A stretch of 64,000 nucleotides of DNA from Sva-07 sp963743825 (GCA_963743825.1 CAVURC010000015.1:186001-250000), one strand, 5' to 3'. Numbered from the stretch's first letter, positions 8,743 to 17,991 are shown. The notes: a model not told the origin generated them from the letters alone. Made by a program: numbers and translations.

Positions 8743-8784
8743 GGTCACTCGGTGACCGGGCGGGGGGACCAGTCACTCGGTGAC
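8743..8784. promoter_or_regulatory. Two GTCACTCGGTGAC palindromes (candidate operator)
   Basis: GGTCACTCGGTGACC (8743-8757) and AGTCACTCGGTGACC (8771-8785, core 8772-8784) have centres 28 bp apart. Each is a 13-bp palindrome with a TCG centre. They lie 60-100 bp upstream of the LPxTG gene start at 8682 and 120-160 bp upstream of the divergent cupin gene. The spacing is near three helical turns, as expected for cooperative dimer binding. Confidence 0.45.
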
Positions 8785-8903
8785 CGGCAGGGCATCTGTC
8801 CTGCCCAATTCCAAGGGTACCCAATCACCTGCGTTCGAGGTAGGGGAGAATGTCCCGCCGGTCAGGTCGTCCTCCTGTGCGTGTTGTGGGGCATGATCGT
8901 GCG

Positions 8904-9218
8904 ATGGCACACAGTCTGATCAGCAGGCCCGCAAGCGAGGTGACCGTTCAGCAGGGTGCGGTGGTCTCGAAGGTCGTGCATCGCGGCGACGGGTTGAACG
9001 TCACGGTGTTCGGCTTCGACACCGGCGAGCAACTCACCGAGCACACCGCAGCGCGCGCCGCCGTGGTGCAGGTCCTGTCCGGACGGCTCCGCTTCGTCGT
9101 CGACGGGGACGAGCTCGACCTCGGCGAGGGATCCTGGTTGCGCATGGACGCCGGCGCTCCCCATTCGCTCGAAGCGATCGAACCGACCGTGATGTTGCTG
9201 ACGCTGTTCGGTTCCTGA
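8904..9218 (+). CDS. Single-domain cupin protein
   Basis: A 104-residue cupin. The two conserved motifs are recognisable: 'GEQLTEHTAARAAVVQVLSG' (about residues 41-60, where the usual second histidine position is replaced) and 'GSWLRMDAGAPHSLEAIE' (about 76-93). Such short cupins bind a metal or small ligand and often act as isomerases, dioxygenases or sensors. No Shine-Dalgarno is visible, but CATGAT sits 6 nt before the ATG, which fits leaderless expression. The gene stands alone between the candidate operator and the tRNA-Sec gene. Confidence 0.75.
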   Translation: MAHSLISRPASEVTVQQGAVVSKVVHRGDGLNVTVFGFDTGEQLTEHTAARAAVVQVLSGRLRFVVDGDELDLGEGSWLRMDAGAPHSLEAIEPTVMLLTLFGS

Positions 9219-9270
9219 CCGAGCGGCGGGGCCTCCGCCCTCGGCAGAGCCACCGCCCGTGGAACGCGTT

Positions 9271-9368
9271 GGCGGAGGTGGACGGGAATCGAACCCGCCG
9301 GACGGGGATCGCCCGTCCCAACCGCTTTGAAGGCGGCGGAGCCCACCAGGTGCTCGGACACCTCCGCC
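9271..9368 (-). tRNA. selC: tRNA-Sec, anticodon TCA (selC)
   Basis: Read on the minus strand this is a 98-nt tRNA with an 8-bp acceptor stem (GGCGGAGG with CCTCCGCC). A 6-bp D stem closes a tight loop (GAGC..GGCTC). The anticodon loop is CTTCAAA (TCA reads UGA) on a CCGC/GCGG stem. A long GC-rich variable arm follows, then the T arm ending GGTTCGATTCCCG. Length, extended acceptor, D arm and anticodon together are diagnostic for selenocysteine tRNA. CCA is not encoded. None of selA, selB or selD is in the window, so this selC is unlinked, as is common. Confidence 0.95.
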
Positions 9369-9491
9369 GGCGACGCTAGCGCTCGTAGTTCCGACCCAGT
9401 GCGTTGTGGACGACATCGCTGATCGGTACTCTCGACTCACCGACTCCCTCCATGTACTCACCCGAGGCCTCTGGCCGATTGGGGGAACGTC

Positions 9492-10164
9492 ATGGTCACT
9501 CTCTGTTGGGCCGCCAAAGGCGGCAGCGGAACCACCGTCGTCGCTGCATCGTTTGCGTTGAACTCGACGCATCCATCCCTCCTCGTCGACCTCGATGGCG
9601 AGCTGCCCGCCGCACTCGGGCTCCCCGAGCCCGACCGCCCCGGTGTCGCCGAGTGGCTTGCCACCGACACGCCCGCCGATCAGCTCGCCGACCTGTTGAT
9701 CGACATTGCCCCGCACCGCTGGCTGCTGCCGTGGCGGTCCGGCGCGACGTGGGCGAACCGAACTGCACCACCGATCGAGCCGACCGCTCATTCGGTGGGG
9801 CCAACTCGGCGACTGGCTCAACGACTGGACCCGGCAACGGGGATGCGACATCACGATCGACGCCGGCACCGGCCAACCCCCACCACCGCTGGTCGAGCGC
9901 GTCGATCGATCGCTGCTGGTCACTCGTCCCTGCTACCTCGCACTGCGACGCGCGGTGCGAGGCGAGACACGACCGACCGGTGTCGTACTCGTCGCCGAAC
10001 CTGGACGGGCACTGTCGCGACGCGACGTCGAACACGCTCTCGGGGTACCGGTCGTGGCAACGGTCAGCTTCGATCCGGCGGTGGCGCGAGCGGTCGACGC
10101 CGGGCTGCTCGCAACTCGCCCACCGCGCGTGATCTCGAAGGAACTCCGTCGGGCCGCCGCATGA
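9492..10164 (+). CDS. CpaE/Ssd-like MinD-type ATPase of the Tad pilus locus (frame-broken)
   Basis: First gene of a six-gene Tad locus. It is a deviant-Walker MinD/ParA-type ATPase: 'WAAKGGSGTTVVAASFAL' (residues 6-23) carries the P-loop and 'LLVDLDGELPAALGLPEP' follows. In mycobacteria the same position is held by Ssd (Rv3660c type), which localises the pilus or septum machinery. A frame break near 9780 splits the frame; the second half runs 'LIRWGQLGDWLNDWTRQ' to 'PPRVISKELRRAAA'. GGGGGA precedes the ATG at 9492. The stop overlaps the next start (ATGA at 10161). Confidence 0.75.
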
Positions 10165-11340
10165 CGTTCACCACCGAGTTCGTCGAACCTGTCCAAGCGG
10201 CCATCGTCCACGACGACATCGCCACGGTGTCGGAGATCTGCCGGCGCGTCGCCGACCGGCCCGGTGACACGCGTGCGTTGGTGATCGAGGAGGTGCGTCA
10301 TCTGGCGCCCTTGCGCACGGTGACCGACCAGGAACTGCTCGCCGACGCGGCGCTCGCCCGACTGAGCGGACTGGGTGAACTCGACGTGTACCTGCGCGAT
10401 CCTCACGTCGACGAGGTGATGGTCAACGCCGGCCGGTCGATCTGGATCGAGCGCCACGGCGTCCTCCACCACGTCGGCGCCCTCGAGTCCGACAGCGTCG
10501 ATCATCTGATCGAGCGGGTGCTGGCGCCCGCTCGGACGTCGCGTCGACCGGTCGTCGCCCATTGTCGACGCTCGCCTGCCGGGCGGTGCGCGAGTCTGCG
10601 TCGTACTCCCACCGATCGCCGTCGACGGCGCATGCCTGGCAATCCGTCGGTTCGCTCCCCACGTCCGACCGCTCGAGTCGTTCGTCGATGTCGATGGTGC
10701 GACCCTGCTGCGTTCCGTGATCGATCAGCGGTGCAATGTCGTCGTCTCGGGAGCGACGTCGTCGGGGAAGACGTCGCTCGTCGCCGCTCTGCTCGCAAGC
10801 GTGGCCCGCACCGAGCGACTCGTCGTCGTGGAGGACACGACAGAACTGCCGGTCGAGCATGGTCACGTGGTTCGCCTCGAAGCCCGACCGGCGCTCGCCG
10901 ATGGCCCCACACCGATCACCGTGGCCGACCTGGTACGAACGGCGCTGCGGTTGCGACCCGATCGCATCGTGGTCGGCGAGGTGCGCGGCGACGAGGTCCT
11001 GGCGCTCGTCCAGGCAATGAACACGGGCCACGACGGATCACTGTCGACGTGTCATGCCAACGGGCCACTCGATGCCCTCCTGCGGCTCGAGACCCTGGTG
11101 CTCCAGGCATCGCCCACCTGGCCCTTGGCGGCAATCCGCCACCAGCTCGCCCGTTCGATCGATGTCGTCATCCACGTCGATCGAGTGCCGGGCGAGCCGG
11201 GTCGCCACGTCAGTGCGGTGTGTGAAGTCGTCGCACCGGGCGCCGACTCGACGATGCCACCGACACTGCGCACGCTCGGCGAACGTCGCTCGGACGGATC
11301 GTTCGCGATGTGCGCTCAACTGAGCCGAGGGCGCCCATGA
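10161..11340 (+). CDS. tadA: Tad secretion ATPase, TadA/CpaF family (frame-broken)
   Basis: The hexameric cytoplasmic ATPase that powers assembly of Flp/Tad pili. The N-terminal part 'LDVYLRDPHVDEVMVNAG' and 'VDHLIERVLAPAR' is in the first frame. After a break near 10550 the rest is in another frame. It has 'RLPGGARVCVVLPP', the Walker A motif 'VVSGATSSGKTSLVAALL', the Asp box 'VVVEDTTELPVEHGHVVRLE', Walker B 'LRPDRIVVGEVRGDE' and the His box 'GHDGSLSTCHANGP'. The total of about 392 residues is normal for the family. The stop overlaps the tadB ATG. Confidence 0.88.
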
Positions 11341-12020
11341 ACGATGTCGTTGCGGCGATCGTGGTTGCACTCGTCGCGTTCGGTGCGTGGTGTCTGCGAC
11401 CGAGCGCGGGCCGCCCCATCGCACGTCCGGTCGACCCGGGCGGACGTGGCGTTCAACCACCCTCGAGACTCCTGGCGCGTCGCGCCGAGCGACGCCCTCC
11501 GTCGGCGAAAGCCGTCGCCGAGTGGTGCGACGACCTCGCCCGCCAGCTCCGGTCAGGCTCCACCCTGCGCGACGCGATGACGACCACGCTGCCGAACGAC
11601 CCGGCGACTCGACGCGCCACCGACGAGCTTCGGCGACGCCTCGACCGGGGTCGGTCGATGGCCGATGCGTGCCGGTCACCCGTCGACTCCGGCGCTCACC
11701 TCGGTCTTGCGATCATCGTCATCACCACGGCCGCCCGCCTCGGAGGTTCACCTGCACCGGCGATCGACCGCACGGCCGGCACACTGCGTCAACGCGCGGT
11801 CGACGCCGACGAGCGCACCGTTCACGCCGCCCAGGCCCGATTGTCGGCGCACGTCCTGACGGCCGTCCCGCTCGCCATGCTCCTCCTCCTCCTCGTCACC
11901 GACGACGACGTACGAGCAACGGCAACCTCCACGCTCGGTGCCACCTGCATCGCCGTCGGCCTGTCGCTGAACGCAATCGGCTCGACATGGATGCGCCGAA
12001 TCATCGGGACCGCGCCGTGA
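11337..12020 (+). CDS. tadB: TadB-type inner-membrane platform protein
   Basis: A type II secretion F (GspF/TadB) domain protein of 227 residues. The N-terminal TM helix is 'VVAAIVVALVAFGAWCLRPS'. The cytoplasmic helical T2SSF domain follows ('VAEWCDDLARQLRSGSTLRD', 'LDRGRSMADACRSPVDSGAH'), and two C-terminal TM helices begin at 'LTAVPLAMLLLLLV'. It would anchor the TadA ATPase in the membrane. It overlaps tadA by ATGA and is overlapped by tadC by GTGA, so all are translationally coupled. Confidence 0.85.
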   Translation: MNDVVAAIVVALVAFGAWCLRPSAGRPIARPVDPGGRGVQPPSRLLARRAERRPPSAKAVAEWCDDLARQLRSGSTLRDAMTTTLPNDPATRRATDELRRRLDRGRSMADACRSPVDSGAHLGLAIIVITTAARLGGSPAPAIDRTAGTLRQRAVDADERTVHAAQARLSAHVLTAVPLAMLLLLLVTDDDVRATATSTLGATCIAVGLSLNAIGSTWMRRIIGTAP

Positions 12021-12770
12021 CGGCCAGTGGCGTCGTCGCGGTCGCCCTCGTCGCGGCCTCGATCGGCGGCGCGCTCCGACCCGCGGTGATCGGCCCACGA
12101 CGCACCCTCCCGCGACGCACCGACGCACGGGCGCCCGAGCCGAACCCCGCAGCGTTGCGCCGACACGCTCGAGTGGTCACGTCGGTCGCCGGCATGATCG
12201 CCGGTGTGGTGGCCGGTGTGGTGGTCCTCACGCCGGTGCCCACCGCAATCGTCGCCGGCGTGATCGTGCTCGTTCGTCGAACCAGGCCGATCCGTGCGGC
12301 ACGTCGGCGGCGCACCGACGCCGAACGCGCGCTCCCGGACGCACTCGACCTCCTCGTCCTCGCGCATCCAAACCGGCCTCACCCCGCAGCAGGCCATCGC
12401 CGAACTCGCTGTCAGCGCCCCCGAGCCCGTACGCAGCGCATTCGCGTCGACCGTGCACCGCTGCGGGCGTGGCCAGTCGTTCGCCGACGCATTGAGCGCA
12501 CTCCCCGAGACGCTCGGCCCCGGCGCCATCGGCCTGGCCGACGTGATCGCCACGAGCGACCGCTACGGCCTGCCACTCGGCCCCGTGCTCGATCAGCTCA
12601 CGACCGAGGCCCGCGACAGTCGCCGACGACTCGACCAGGCCGAGGCCCGCAAGCTCCCGGTGCGGCTGTCGTTCCCCCTGGTCGTGTGCACGCTGCCGTC
12701 GTTCGTCCTGCTCGCGATCGCTCCTGCAGTGATCGCCGCTCTCTCGTCGCTCGGTGGATCCGCCTGGTGA
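12017..12770 (+). CDS. tadC: TadC-type inner-membrane platform protein (frame-broken)
   Basis: The second T2SSF-domain protein, partner of TadB. The GTG at 12017 overlaps the tadB stop. N-terminal membrane segments are 'GVVAVALVAASIGG' and 'AGMIAGVVAGVVVLTPV'. The domain then shows 'RALPDALDLLVLA' and, after a one-base break near 12361, 'IQTGLTPQQAIAELAVSAPE', 'GRGQSFADALSALPETLG' and a final hydrophobic pair ending 'AVIAALSSLGGSAW'. Joined length is about 250 residues, as expected. Confidence 0.82.
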
Positions 12771-12802
12771 CCTTCCATGCCACACATCGAACGGAGCACC
12801 TC

Positions 12803-13048
12803 ATGCCCACCAACCTCACCCTCATGCTGTTCGTCCACATGCACACGGCGGCGAGCAGCCTCACGTCGAGCACCCGGCTGAGGCGTGGCGACGACCGTGG
12901 CCAGGCGACGACGGAGTACGCACTGGTACTGCTTGCCGCAGCCCTCGTCGGCCTGATGGTCGTCGCGTGGGCCACAGCGGGAGGCGGCGCCGCACGGATC
13001 AGCAGGCTGTTCAACAGTGTGATCGACTCTGTCATCGACAAGGTGTGA
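12803..13048 (+). CDS. Flp-like pilin (DUF4244)
   Basis: An 81-residue small pilin. The leader is followed by 'RGDDRGQATTEYALVLLAAA', a type IV/Flp prepilin cleavage and Glu+5-like region leading into a single hydrophobic helix, with a short tail 'LFNSVIDSVIDKV'. It sits exactly where DUF4244 pilins lie in mycobacterial Tad loci. GGAG precedes the ATG at 12803. No prepilin peptidase is in the window, so processing must come from elsewhere. The stop overlaps the tadE start. Confidence 0.82.
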   Translation: MPTNLTLMLFVHMHTAASSLTSSTRLRRGDDRGQATTEYALVLLAAALVGLMVVAWATAGGGAARISRLFNSVIDSVIDKV

Positions 13049-13437
13049 GCGCCGGCCATCTGCTGCGAGCAGTACGACGAGGGCACTCGACGAGCGGCCA
13101 GGCTGCCGTCGAGTTCGCGCTCGTGCTGCCCGTCGTGATCGTCATGACGTTCGGGCTCGTGGTCGTGGGCATCGCCGTGCGGAACGAACTCGCCGTCGAA
13201 CTCGCCGCCCGTGAAGGTGCGCGCGCCGCGGCGGTCTCGGCGAGCCCCGCCACCGCCGCGTCGGCGGCCGCGACCCGGGCAGTGCATCTCCCCATCGAGG
13301 TCGCCACCTCGAGCGGGCCGGCGACCGTCACCGTGACGGTGACGCACATCGACGCCGTCGATGTCGCAATCATCGGAGCATTGATCGGCCCGATCACACA
13401 CACCGCCTCGGTCACCATGGCCATCGAGCCACCATGA
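13045..13437 (+). CDS. tadE: TadE-like pseudopilin
   Basis: A 130-residue TadE-family minor pilin: 'SGQAAVEFALVLPVVIVMTF' (residues 13-32) is the TadE-type N-terminal signature. It is followed by 'RNELAVELAAREGARAAAVS' and a Thr/Val-rich beta domain. The GTG at 13045 overlaps the pilin stop (GTGA). It closes the compact Tad operon of CpaE-like, TadA, TadB, TadC, pilin and TadE. The outer-membrane genes (RcpA/CpaC) of Gram-negative loci are absent, as expected for an actinobacterium. Confidence 0.83.
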   Translation: MSAGHLLRAVRRGHSTSGQAAVEFALVLPVVIVMTFGLVVVGIAVRNELAVELAAREGARAAAVSASPATAASAAATRAVHLPIEVATSSGPATVTVTVTHIDAVDVAIIGALIGPITHTASVTMAIEPP

Positions 13438-13455
13438 CCCGTACAGTTGAGCACC

Positions 13456-13779
13456 ATGACGATGCGTACGACGGTCTCCGCGGTGGGAGGCGCCACCGTG
13501 GTCACGCTCGACGGCAGCGTCGACCTCGCCGCAGTCGGGACCCTCCACGGCGACCTCGCACGCGTCATCCGACGCCACCCCGGCGACTCGGTGATCGTCG
13601 ATCTCGACGGCGTCGACGCGCTCGACGACGCCGGCCTGGGCGTGCTCCTCGGCGCTGCCGCCGCGGCGCGTCAGGCGGGCGGCGACCTCGAGGTGGTCTG
13701 CAATCGGGCCTCGCTCCGCGAACGGCTCGAACGCACCCGCTTCGACCGAGCGGTCGCTGTTCGGGCCACGATCGCATGA
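13456..13779 (+). CDS. STAS-domain anti-anti-sigma-factor-like protein
   Basis: A 107-residue STAS domain: 'ATVVTLDGSVDLAAVGTL', 'DSVIVDLDGVDALDDAGLGV' and 'AARQAGGDLEVVCNR' follow the SpoIIAA/RsbV pattern. The position of the phosphorylatable serine in 'D-S-x-G' is occupied by 'DDAGLG' (Asp-Ala), so classical phosphorylation control by an anti-sigma kinase is doubtful. TACAGT (13442-13447) lies 8 nt before the ATG at 13456, and no Shine-Dalgarno is seen. The stop overlaps the next gene (ATGA). Confidence 0.8.
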   Translation: MTMRTTVSAVGGATVVTLDGSVDLAAVGTLHGDLARVIRRHPGDSVIVDLDGVDALDDAGLGVLLGAAAAARQAGGDLEVVCNRASLRERLERTRFDRAVAVRATIA

Positions 13780-14168
13780 TCGACGACGACCCGATCTTCC
13801 ACCTTGCGCTTCCCGACGACTGGGCCGCCGCGTTCACCGACGGCCTGTACCGGATCTCGACCAGAGGCATGACGCTCGACGAGGTCGGTTTCATCCACTG
13901 TTCGACGCGCGATCAGATCGAAGACACGGCCAATCGTTTCTACGGCGACGTGGAACAGCTCGTCGTGCTCACCATCGACCCGGCACTGGTGCCGTCGCCC
14001 ATCGTGCACGAACCACCGGCTCCGGATCTCGACGTCCTGTTCCCGCACATCTACGGTCCGCTCCCCATCGCGGCTGTCGACCAGGCTGCCATGTGGCTGC
14101 GCGCTCACGGGCACCACATGGTCGTTGACATCGCTCTAGAGGTCGTCGCGTCGCCAGCGGTACAGTGA
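13776..14168 (+). CDS. DUF952 domain protein
   Basis: A 130-residue DUF952 protein: 'IFHLALPDDWAAAF', 'VGFIHCSTRDQIEDTANRFY' (the conserved 'GFIHxS' box) and 'DVLFPHIYGPLPIAAV' are typical. The fold is glutathione-S-transferase-like in shape and ADP-ribosyltransferase-like in sequence, and no activity is established. Start ATG 13776 overlaps the STAS stop, and the stop overlaps the OB-fold gene. Confidence 0.83.
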   Translation: MIDDDPIFHLALPDDWAAAFTDGLYRISTRGMTLDEVGFIHCSTRDQIEDTANRFYGDVEQLVVLTIDPALVPSPIVHEPPAPDLDVLFPHIYGPLPIAAVDQAAMWLRAHGHHMVVDIALEVVASPAVQ

Positions 14169-14530
14169 CGGACGTGACTCCCGAGACCGAGCTGCAGGAA
14201 CGCCTGATCGGGTCGGTTGCCGAATTGGATTCCCGACGTCTGCAACGTCGCTTCCAGGGTGTCGAGATGAGTCCGATCGGTGAGGTCGAGGAGCGTCGGC
14301 CGGCGCGGTTCGGCGGCGAGGTGCGCAGCCAGCAGCGATCTGCACCCGGCAGCCGCCCGAGCCTGCGGGTGACCATCCACGACGGCACGGGCTCAGCGGT
14401 GGCCGTCTTCACCGGGCGGTCGCGCATCTTCGGCATCGAGGCCGGTCGGGCCGTGCTGTTCGAAGGCGTCGCACGACGCGAACGCGGTCAACTGGTCGTG
14501 TTCAACCCCGCGTACACGCTCTTGCCCTGA
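14165..14530 (+). CDS. OB-fold nucleic-acid-binding protein
   Basis: A 121-residue protein with an OB-fold like that of RecG/AspRS wedges: 'GEVRSQQRSAPGSRPSLRVT', 'DGTGSAVAVFTGRSRIFGIE' and 'VARRERGQLVVFNPAYTLL'. The same gene sits beside paired TrkA (CeoB/CeoC) genes in mycobacteria (Rv2694c type), and here the TrkA pair follows convergently. The GTG at 14165 overlaps the DUF952 stop. Alternatively the GTG at 14174 lies 7 nt after TACAGT (14161-14166) and could be a leaderless start. A single-stranded DNA or RNA binding role is inferred from the fold only. Confidence 0.75.
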   Translation: MTDVTPETELQERLIGSVAELDSRRLQRRFQGVEMSPIGEVEERRPARFGGEVRSQQRSAPGSRPSLRVTIHDGTGSAVAVFTGRSRIFGIEAGRAVLFEGVARRERGQLVVFNPAYTLLP

Positions 14531-14546
14531 CAGCTGCTCGCAGCGG

Positions 14547-15218
14547 TCAGCTGCGTACGAGCAACGCCGACACTTCGGCCTCGGCCTCGTCGGTGACGAG
14601 CGCGATGACCTCGTCGCCGAGATGGAACGACGTGTCGCCGCGTGGAACCACGACGTCACCCGATCGCACGATCGCAACCACGCTCGATCCGCGCGGGAAG
14701 CCCGCTGCGACGATCGTGCGCCCGAGGATCGGGCTGTCGGCAGACAGCGTCACTTCCACCAGACGAGCCTTGCCGCCGGCCACTTGGAGCAGCCGCACGA
14801 TCGAACCCACGGTGACCGCCTCCTCGACGAGCGCCGACAACAGGTGTGGCGCCGACACGGCGATGTCGACGCCCCACATCTCGGTGAACATCCACTCGTT
14901 CGCCGGATGGTTGACCCGTGCCATGACGCGAGGGACGCCGAACTCCTGCTTGGCGAGCAACGACGTGACGAGGTTGTCCTCGTCGTCACCGGTCACCGCC
15001 AGCACGACATCGGCGCGCTCGAGGTTCGCCCTCGACAGCTCACCGACCTCGCACGCGTCGGCGACCACCCATTCGACCGATTCGAGCCCGGGGGTCGACC
15101 GGCGCCGCTCGATCTGTGGCGAGTCACGCTCGACGACGACGACCTCATGGCCGTTCTCGATCAGATCGCCTGCAATGAACGTCCCGACTTTTCCGGCACC
15201 GACGATGACGATCCTCAC
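14547..15218 (-). CDS. TrkA-type potassium uptake regulator (CeoC-like)
   Basis: A 223-residue TrkA protein with an N-terminal NAD-binding Rossmann domain ('MRIVIVGAGKVGTFIAGDLI', residues 1-20; acidic end of beta-2 'VVVVERDS') and a C-terminal RCK_C/TrkA_C domain ('SPILGRTIVAAGFPRGSSVV', 'LGDEVIALVTDEAEAEVS'). Such proteins gate K+ transporters in response to nucleotides. It overlaps the second trkA (15215-15925) by 4 bp, giving the CeoB-CeoC arrangement. The adjacent APC-type permease at 15922 is co-transcribed. Confidence 0.88.
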   Translation of the reverse strand: MRIVIVGAGKVGTFIAGDLIENGHEVVVVERDSPQIERRRSTPGLESVEWVVADACEVGELSRANLERADVVLAVTGDDEDNLVTSLLAKQEFGVPRVMARVNHPANEWMFTEMWGVDIAVSAPHLLSALVEEAVTVGSIVRLLQVAGGKARLVEVTLSADSPILGRTIVAAGFPRGSSVVAIVRSGDVVVPRGDTSFHLGDEVIALVTDEAEAEVSALLVRS

Positions 15219-15925
15219 GACGTTCCCTTCGGCTCATTCGAATCTGCCCACTCCGCTTGGAGATCGTCGACACGGTCGTTGGACACCATCAGATACAACA
15301 GATCTCCGTCCTGCACGACGAGGTCGGGCATCGGCAAGATGCTCACCCCGAGTCGACGGACAGCGGCGAGACGCACCGTGCCGTCGGCTTCGAGGGCGCC
15401 CAGGCTCGTGCCGATCAATGCACGCGACGCCGGCCGCTCCACGAGACACACCCCGGCGCCCGGGTCGACCCAGCGAACCGCTTCGACGTCCGGGCGCAAC
15501 TGGCGCATCGACATGTCGATCGTGAGCCGAGCCGATGCCACCGTCGGGATTCCGAGCCGCTCGTAGACCGCGGCGCGCCGCATGTCGTAGATGCGGGCGA
15601 ACACTCGCTGCACACCGAACGCCTCTCGACCGGTTCGCGCCACGACGATGTTGCTGTTGTCGCCGTTGGTCACCGCGGCGAGTGCGACTGCTCGTTCGAC
15701 ACCGGCGCTGCGCAGTGTGGAGCGGTCGTACCCGATCCCTTCGATCTGCTCGGCATCGAGCCCGGCGAGGCGTCGGAACGCCGAGCGATTCGTGTCGATC
15801 ACGGCAACGGAGTGACCGAGCGCGAGAAGTCGTCCGGCGAGACCGGATCCGACGCGCCCGCAGCCGACGATCACCACATGGCCGCTCGCGCCCTCGTTCG
15901 CACTGACTTGTTCGACGTCGCTCAC
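15215..15925 (-). CDS. TrkA-type potassium uptake regulator (CeoB-like)
   Basis: A 236-residue paralogue of the downstream TrkA. The Rossmann core is 'HVVIVGCGRVGSGLAGRLL' with the acidic NAD-binding position in 'VAVIDTNRSA', then 'AAVTNGDNSNIVVARTGREA' and a TrkA_C domain 'VVQDGDLLYLMVSNDRVDDL'. The GTG at 15925 overlaps the stop of the permease gene (GTGA). Paired single-domain TrkA subunits would form the RCK ring of a K+ uptake system, either with the neighbouring permease or with a TrkH encoded elsewhere. Confidence 0.88.
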   Translation of the reverse strand: MSDVEQVSANEGASGHVVIVGCGRVGSGLAGRLLALGHSVAVIDTNRSAFRRLAGLDAEQIEGIGYDRSTLRSAGVERAVALAAVTNGDNSNIVVARTGREAFGVQRVFARIYDMRRAAVYERLGIPTVASARLTIDMSMRQLRPDVEAVRWVDPGAGVCLVERPASRALIGTSLGALEADGTVRLAAVRRLGVSILPMPDLVVQDGDLLYLMVSNDRVDDLQAEWADSNEPKGTS

Positions 15926-17806
15926 AGGACCTCATCTCTTGATTCGAGTTCGCTCAGGTCGCCGACCTGGATCGGCACCGACAGGATCGCCGTGTTCGGG
16001 TCGCTGACGTAGCTTGTTCTTGATCATCAGCGCGCTCTGGTTGTGCAGGGCCTGATCCCACCAGTGTTCGACCACGAACTCGGGAATCACGACGGTGACG
16101 ACATCATCGGGACGTTCGTCGTCGAGTTCGTCGATGATGCGCATGACCGGTCCGGTCAGGTCGCGGAACGGCGAGAAGACGGTACGCAATTCCACCGGGA
16201 GCTCGAACTTCTCCCACGCGTCGACCACCGTTGCCTCCTCCTCGGCGGAGTTCACCACGCTGATCGCAACGAGTCGGTCCGGTCGCATCGAGCGGGCATA
16301 GGCCACCGCCTTGAGCACACCGAGGTTCACGCTGCCGACGAGGATCACCACCGTGTGCGAGTGGCGAGCGACGTGATCGCCCGGCTCGACCTTCAGCGCC
16401 CGTCGGACCTCACCGTAATGCCGCTTGATCCGCCTGAACCCGTACACGATGATCGGAATCAGGACCACGGGAATCCACGCACCGATTGCGAACTTGGACA
16501 CCACGACGACGATCAACACGATGAACGTCGCGATCGCTCCGATCGTGTTGACCGCCACACCACGCTTCCAGCTCGGTTCGCGGACCTTCTGATGATGACG
16601 CACCATGCCCATCTGCGACAGCGTGAACCCGCAGAACACACCCACGGCGTACAGCGGGATGAGCTTGCTCGTATCGCCCGAGAACGCAACGATGAGCAGC
16701 GCCGCGACCGCGGCCAGCGCCAGGATGCCGTTGGAGAACACGAGCCGATCGCCACGATTCTTCAGCTGCGCCGGCAGGTATCCGTCCTGGGCCAGGATCG
16801 AGGTGACTCGGGGGAAGTCGGCGAATGCCGTGTTCGCCGCGAGGATCAAGATCGCGAACGTCGAGAACTGCAGGATGTAGTACGGGAGCGTCTCACCGTT
16901 GAAGACCTCCCGGCCCATGATCGACAGCAACGTCTCGCTCTCGTTCGGTGTCGGCCGCAGACGGCTGGCGAGCAGCGAGATGCCGAAGAAGAAGACACCC
17001 AGGATGGTTCCCATCAGCAGCAGGGTGGTGGCCGCGTGCTTCGACTCGGGCTTCTTGAACGCCGGAACGCCGTTGGAGATCGCCTCGACACCGGTGAGGG
17101 CGACTGCGCCGGAGGAGAACGCCCGCAGGAAGATCAGCACCGTCAACCCGGTCAGTTCGTTCCCGTGGGTCAGTTCCTCCAGCGCCTCGGTGTTCGGCAC
17201 GAGCGGTTCGAGCGTGTTCGTCGCGAGCCGGAACAGACCGACGGAGATCAGTGCGCCGAGGGCGAGGATGTAGACGTAGGTCGGCCCCGCGAAGAGCCGC
17301 CCGGACTCCTTCATCCCGCGGAGGTTGGCGATCGTCATGATGGCGATGAACCCGAGACAGATCCAGACACGTTCCGGTCGGAGAGCCGGGAACGCCGAGG
17401 TGATGGCAGCAACGCCCGCCGACACCGACACCGCGACGGTCAGGATGTAGTCGACGAGCAGCGATGCACCGGCGACCAGTGACGGGGTCTCACCGAGGTT
17501 CTCACGCGAGACGACGTACGACCCACCACCACCCGGGTAGGCGAAGATGGTCTGGCGGTAGCTCGTGATGACCAGCACGAGCAGCACCATGACGATGATC
17601 GAGATGGGGATCAGCTGGTTGAGTGCGATCGAGAGACCGGCGACCGGAATCAGGACGATCAGGATCTCCTGGCTCGCGTAGGCGGTCGACGAGATCGCGT
17701 CGGAGGCGAAGACGGCGAGTGCTGTCGGAATACCGAGACGTTGGTGTTGCTCGTCCTCGCTCGCCAGTGGCGAACCGACGAGCCTCCGCTTGAACTGACC
17801 GGTCAT
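15922..17806 (-). CDS. APC-superfamily permease with C-terminal cytosolic domain
   Basis: About 630 residues. It has 12 predicted TM helices of the amino acid-polyamine-organocation type, starting 'GIPTALAVFASDAISSTAYA' and including 'YPGGGGSYVVSRENLGETPS' and 'GVEAISNGVPAFKKPESKHA'. A soluble C-terminal region follows ('VVILVGSVNLGVLKAVAYAR', 'PDDVVTVVIPEFVVEHWW'). This architecture is that of YcaM/KimA-like transporters, several of which carry K+ under c-di-AMP or TrkA-type control, so pairing with the two TrkA genes is suggestive. A base is lost or gained near 16012. The correct end, in the next frame, is 'NTAILSVPIQVGDLSELES', whose stop overlaps ceoB. Confidence 0.82.
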
Positions 17807-17958
17807 GAACGAACGCCGGCGCCGACCCACACGGCGTGCATCTGTCTCGAAGGTGGTGACGACACGTTCTGCTCCTGTCTTCTCCTGCGACAGATGCCGC
17901 AGGGTCCAGCGCCCCCACCATAACCAGCACGCCTGCCGCGAGCGATATGCACCTCGAG

Positions 17959-17991
17959 AATGAGACGCGGGGTCAGACCCCGCGTCTCATT
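17959..17991. repeat. Perfect 33-bp palindrome, GTC-A-GAC centre
   Basis: Arms AATGAGACGCGGGGTC (16 bases) around A at 17975. The stop codon of rsgA (17987-17989) lies inside the right arm. The arm sequence is shared with the elements at 22853 and 26344. Confidence 0.8.

Noticed and set aside
16043..17482. A 479-codon open frame on the plus strand
   Set aside because: It lies entirely antisense to the APC permease, is rich in Arg/Asp/His in a way typical of GC-rich shadow frames, and has no domain.
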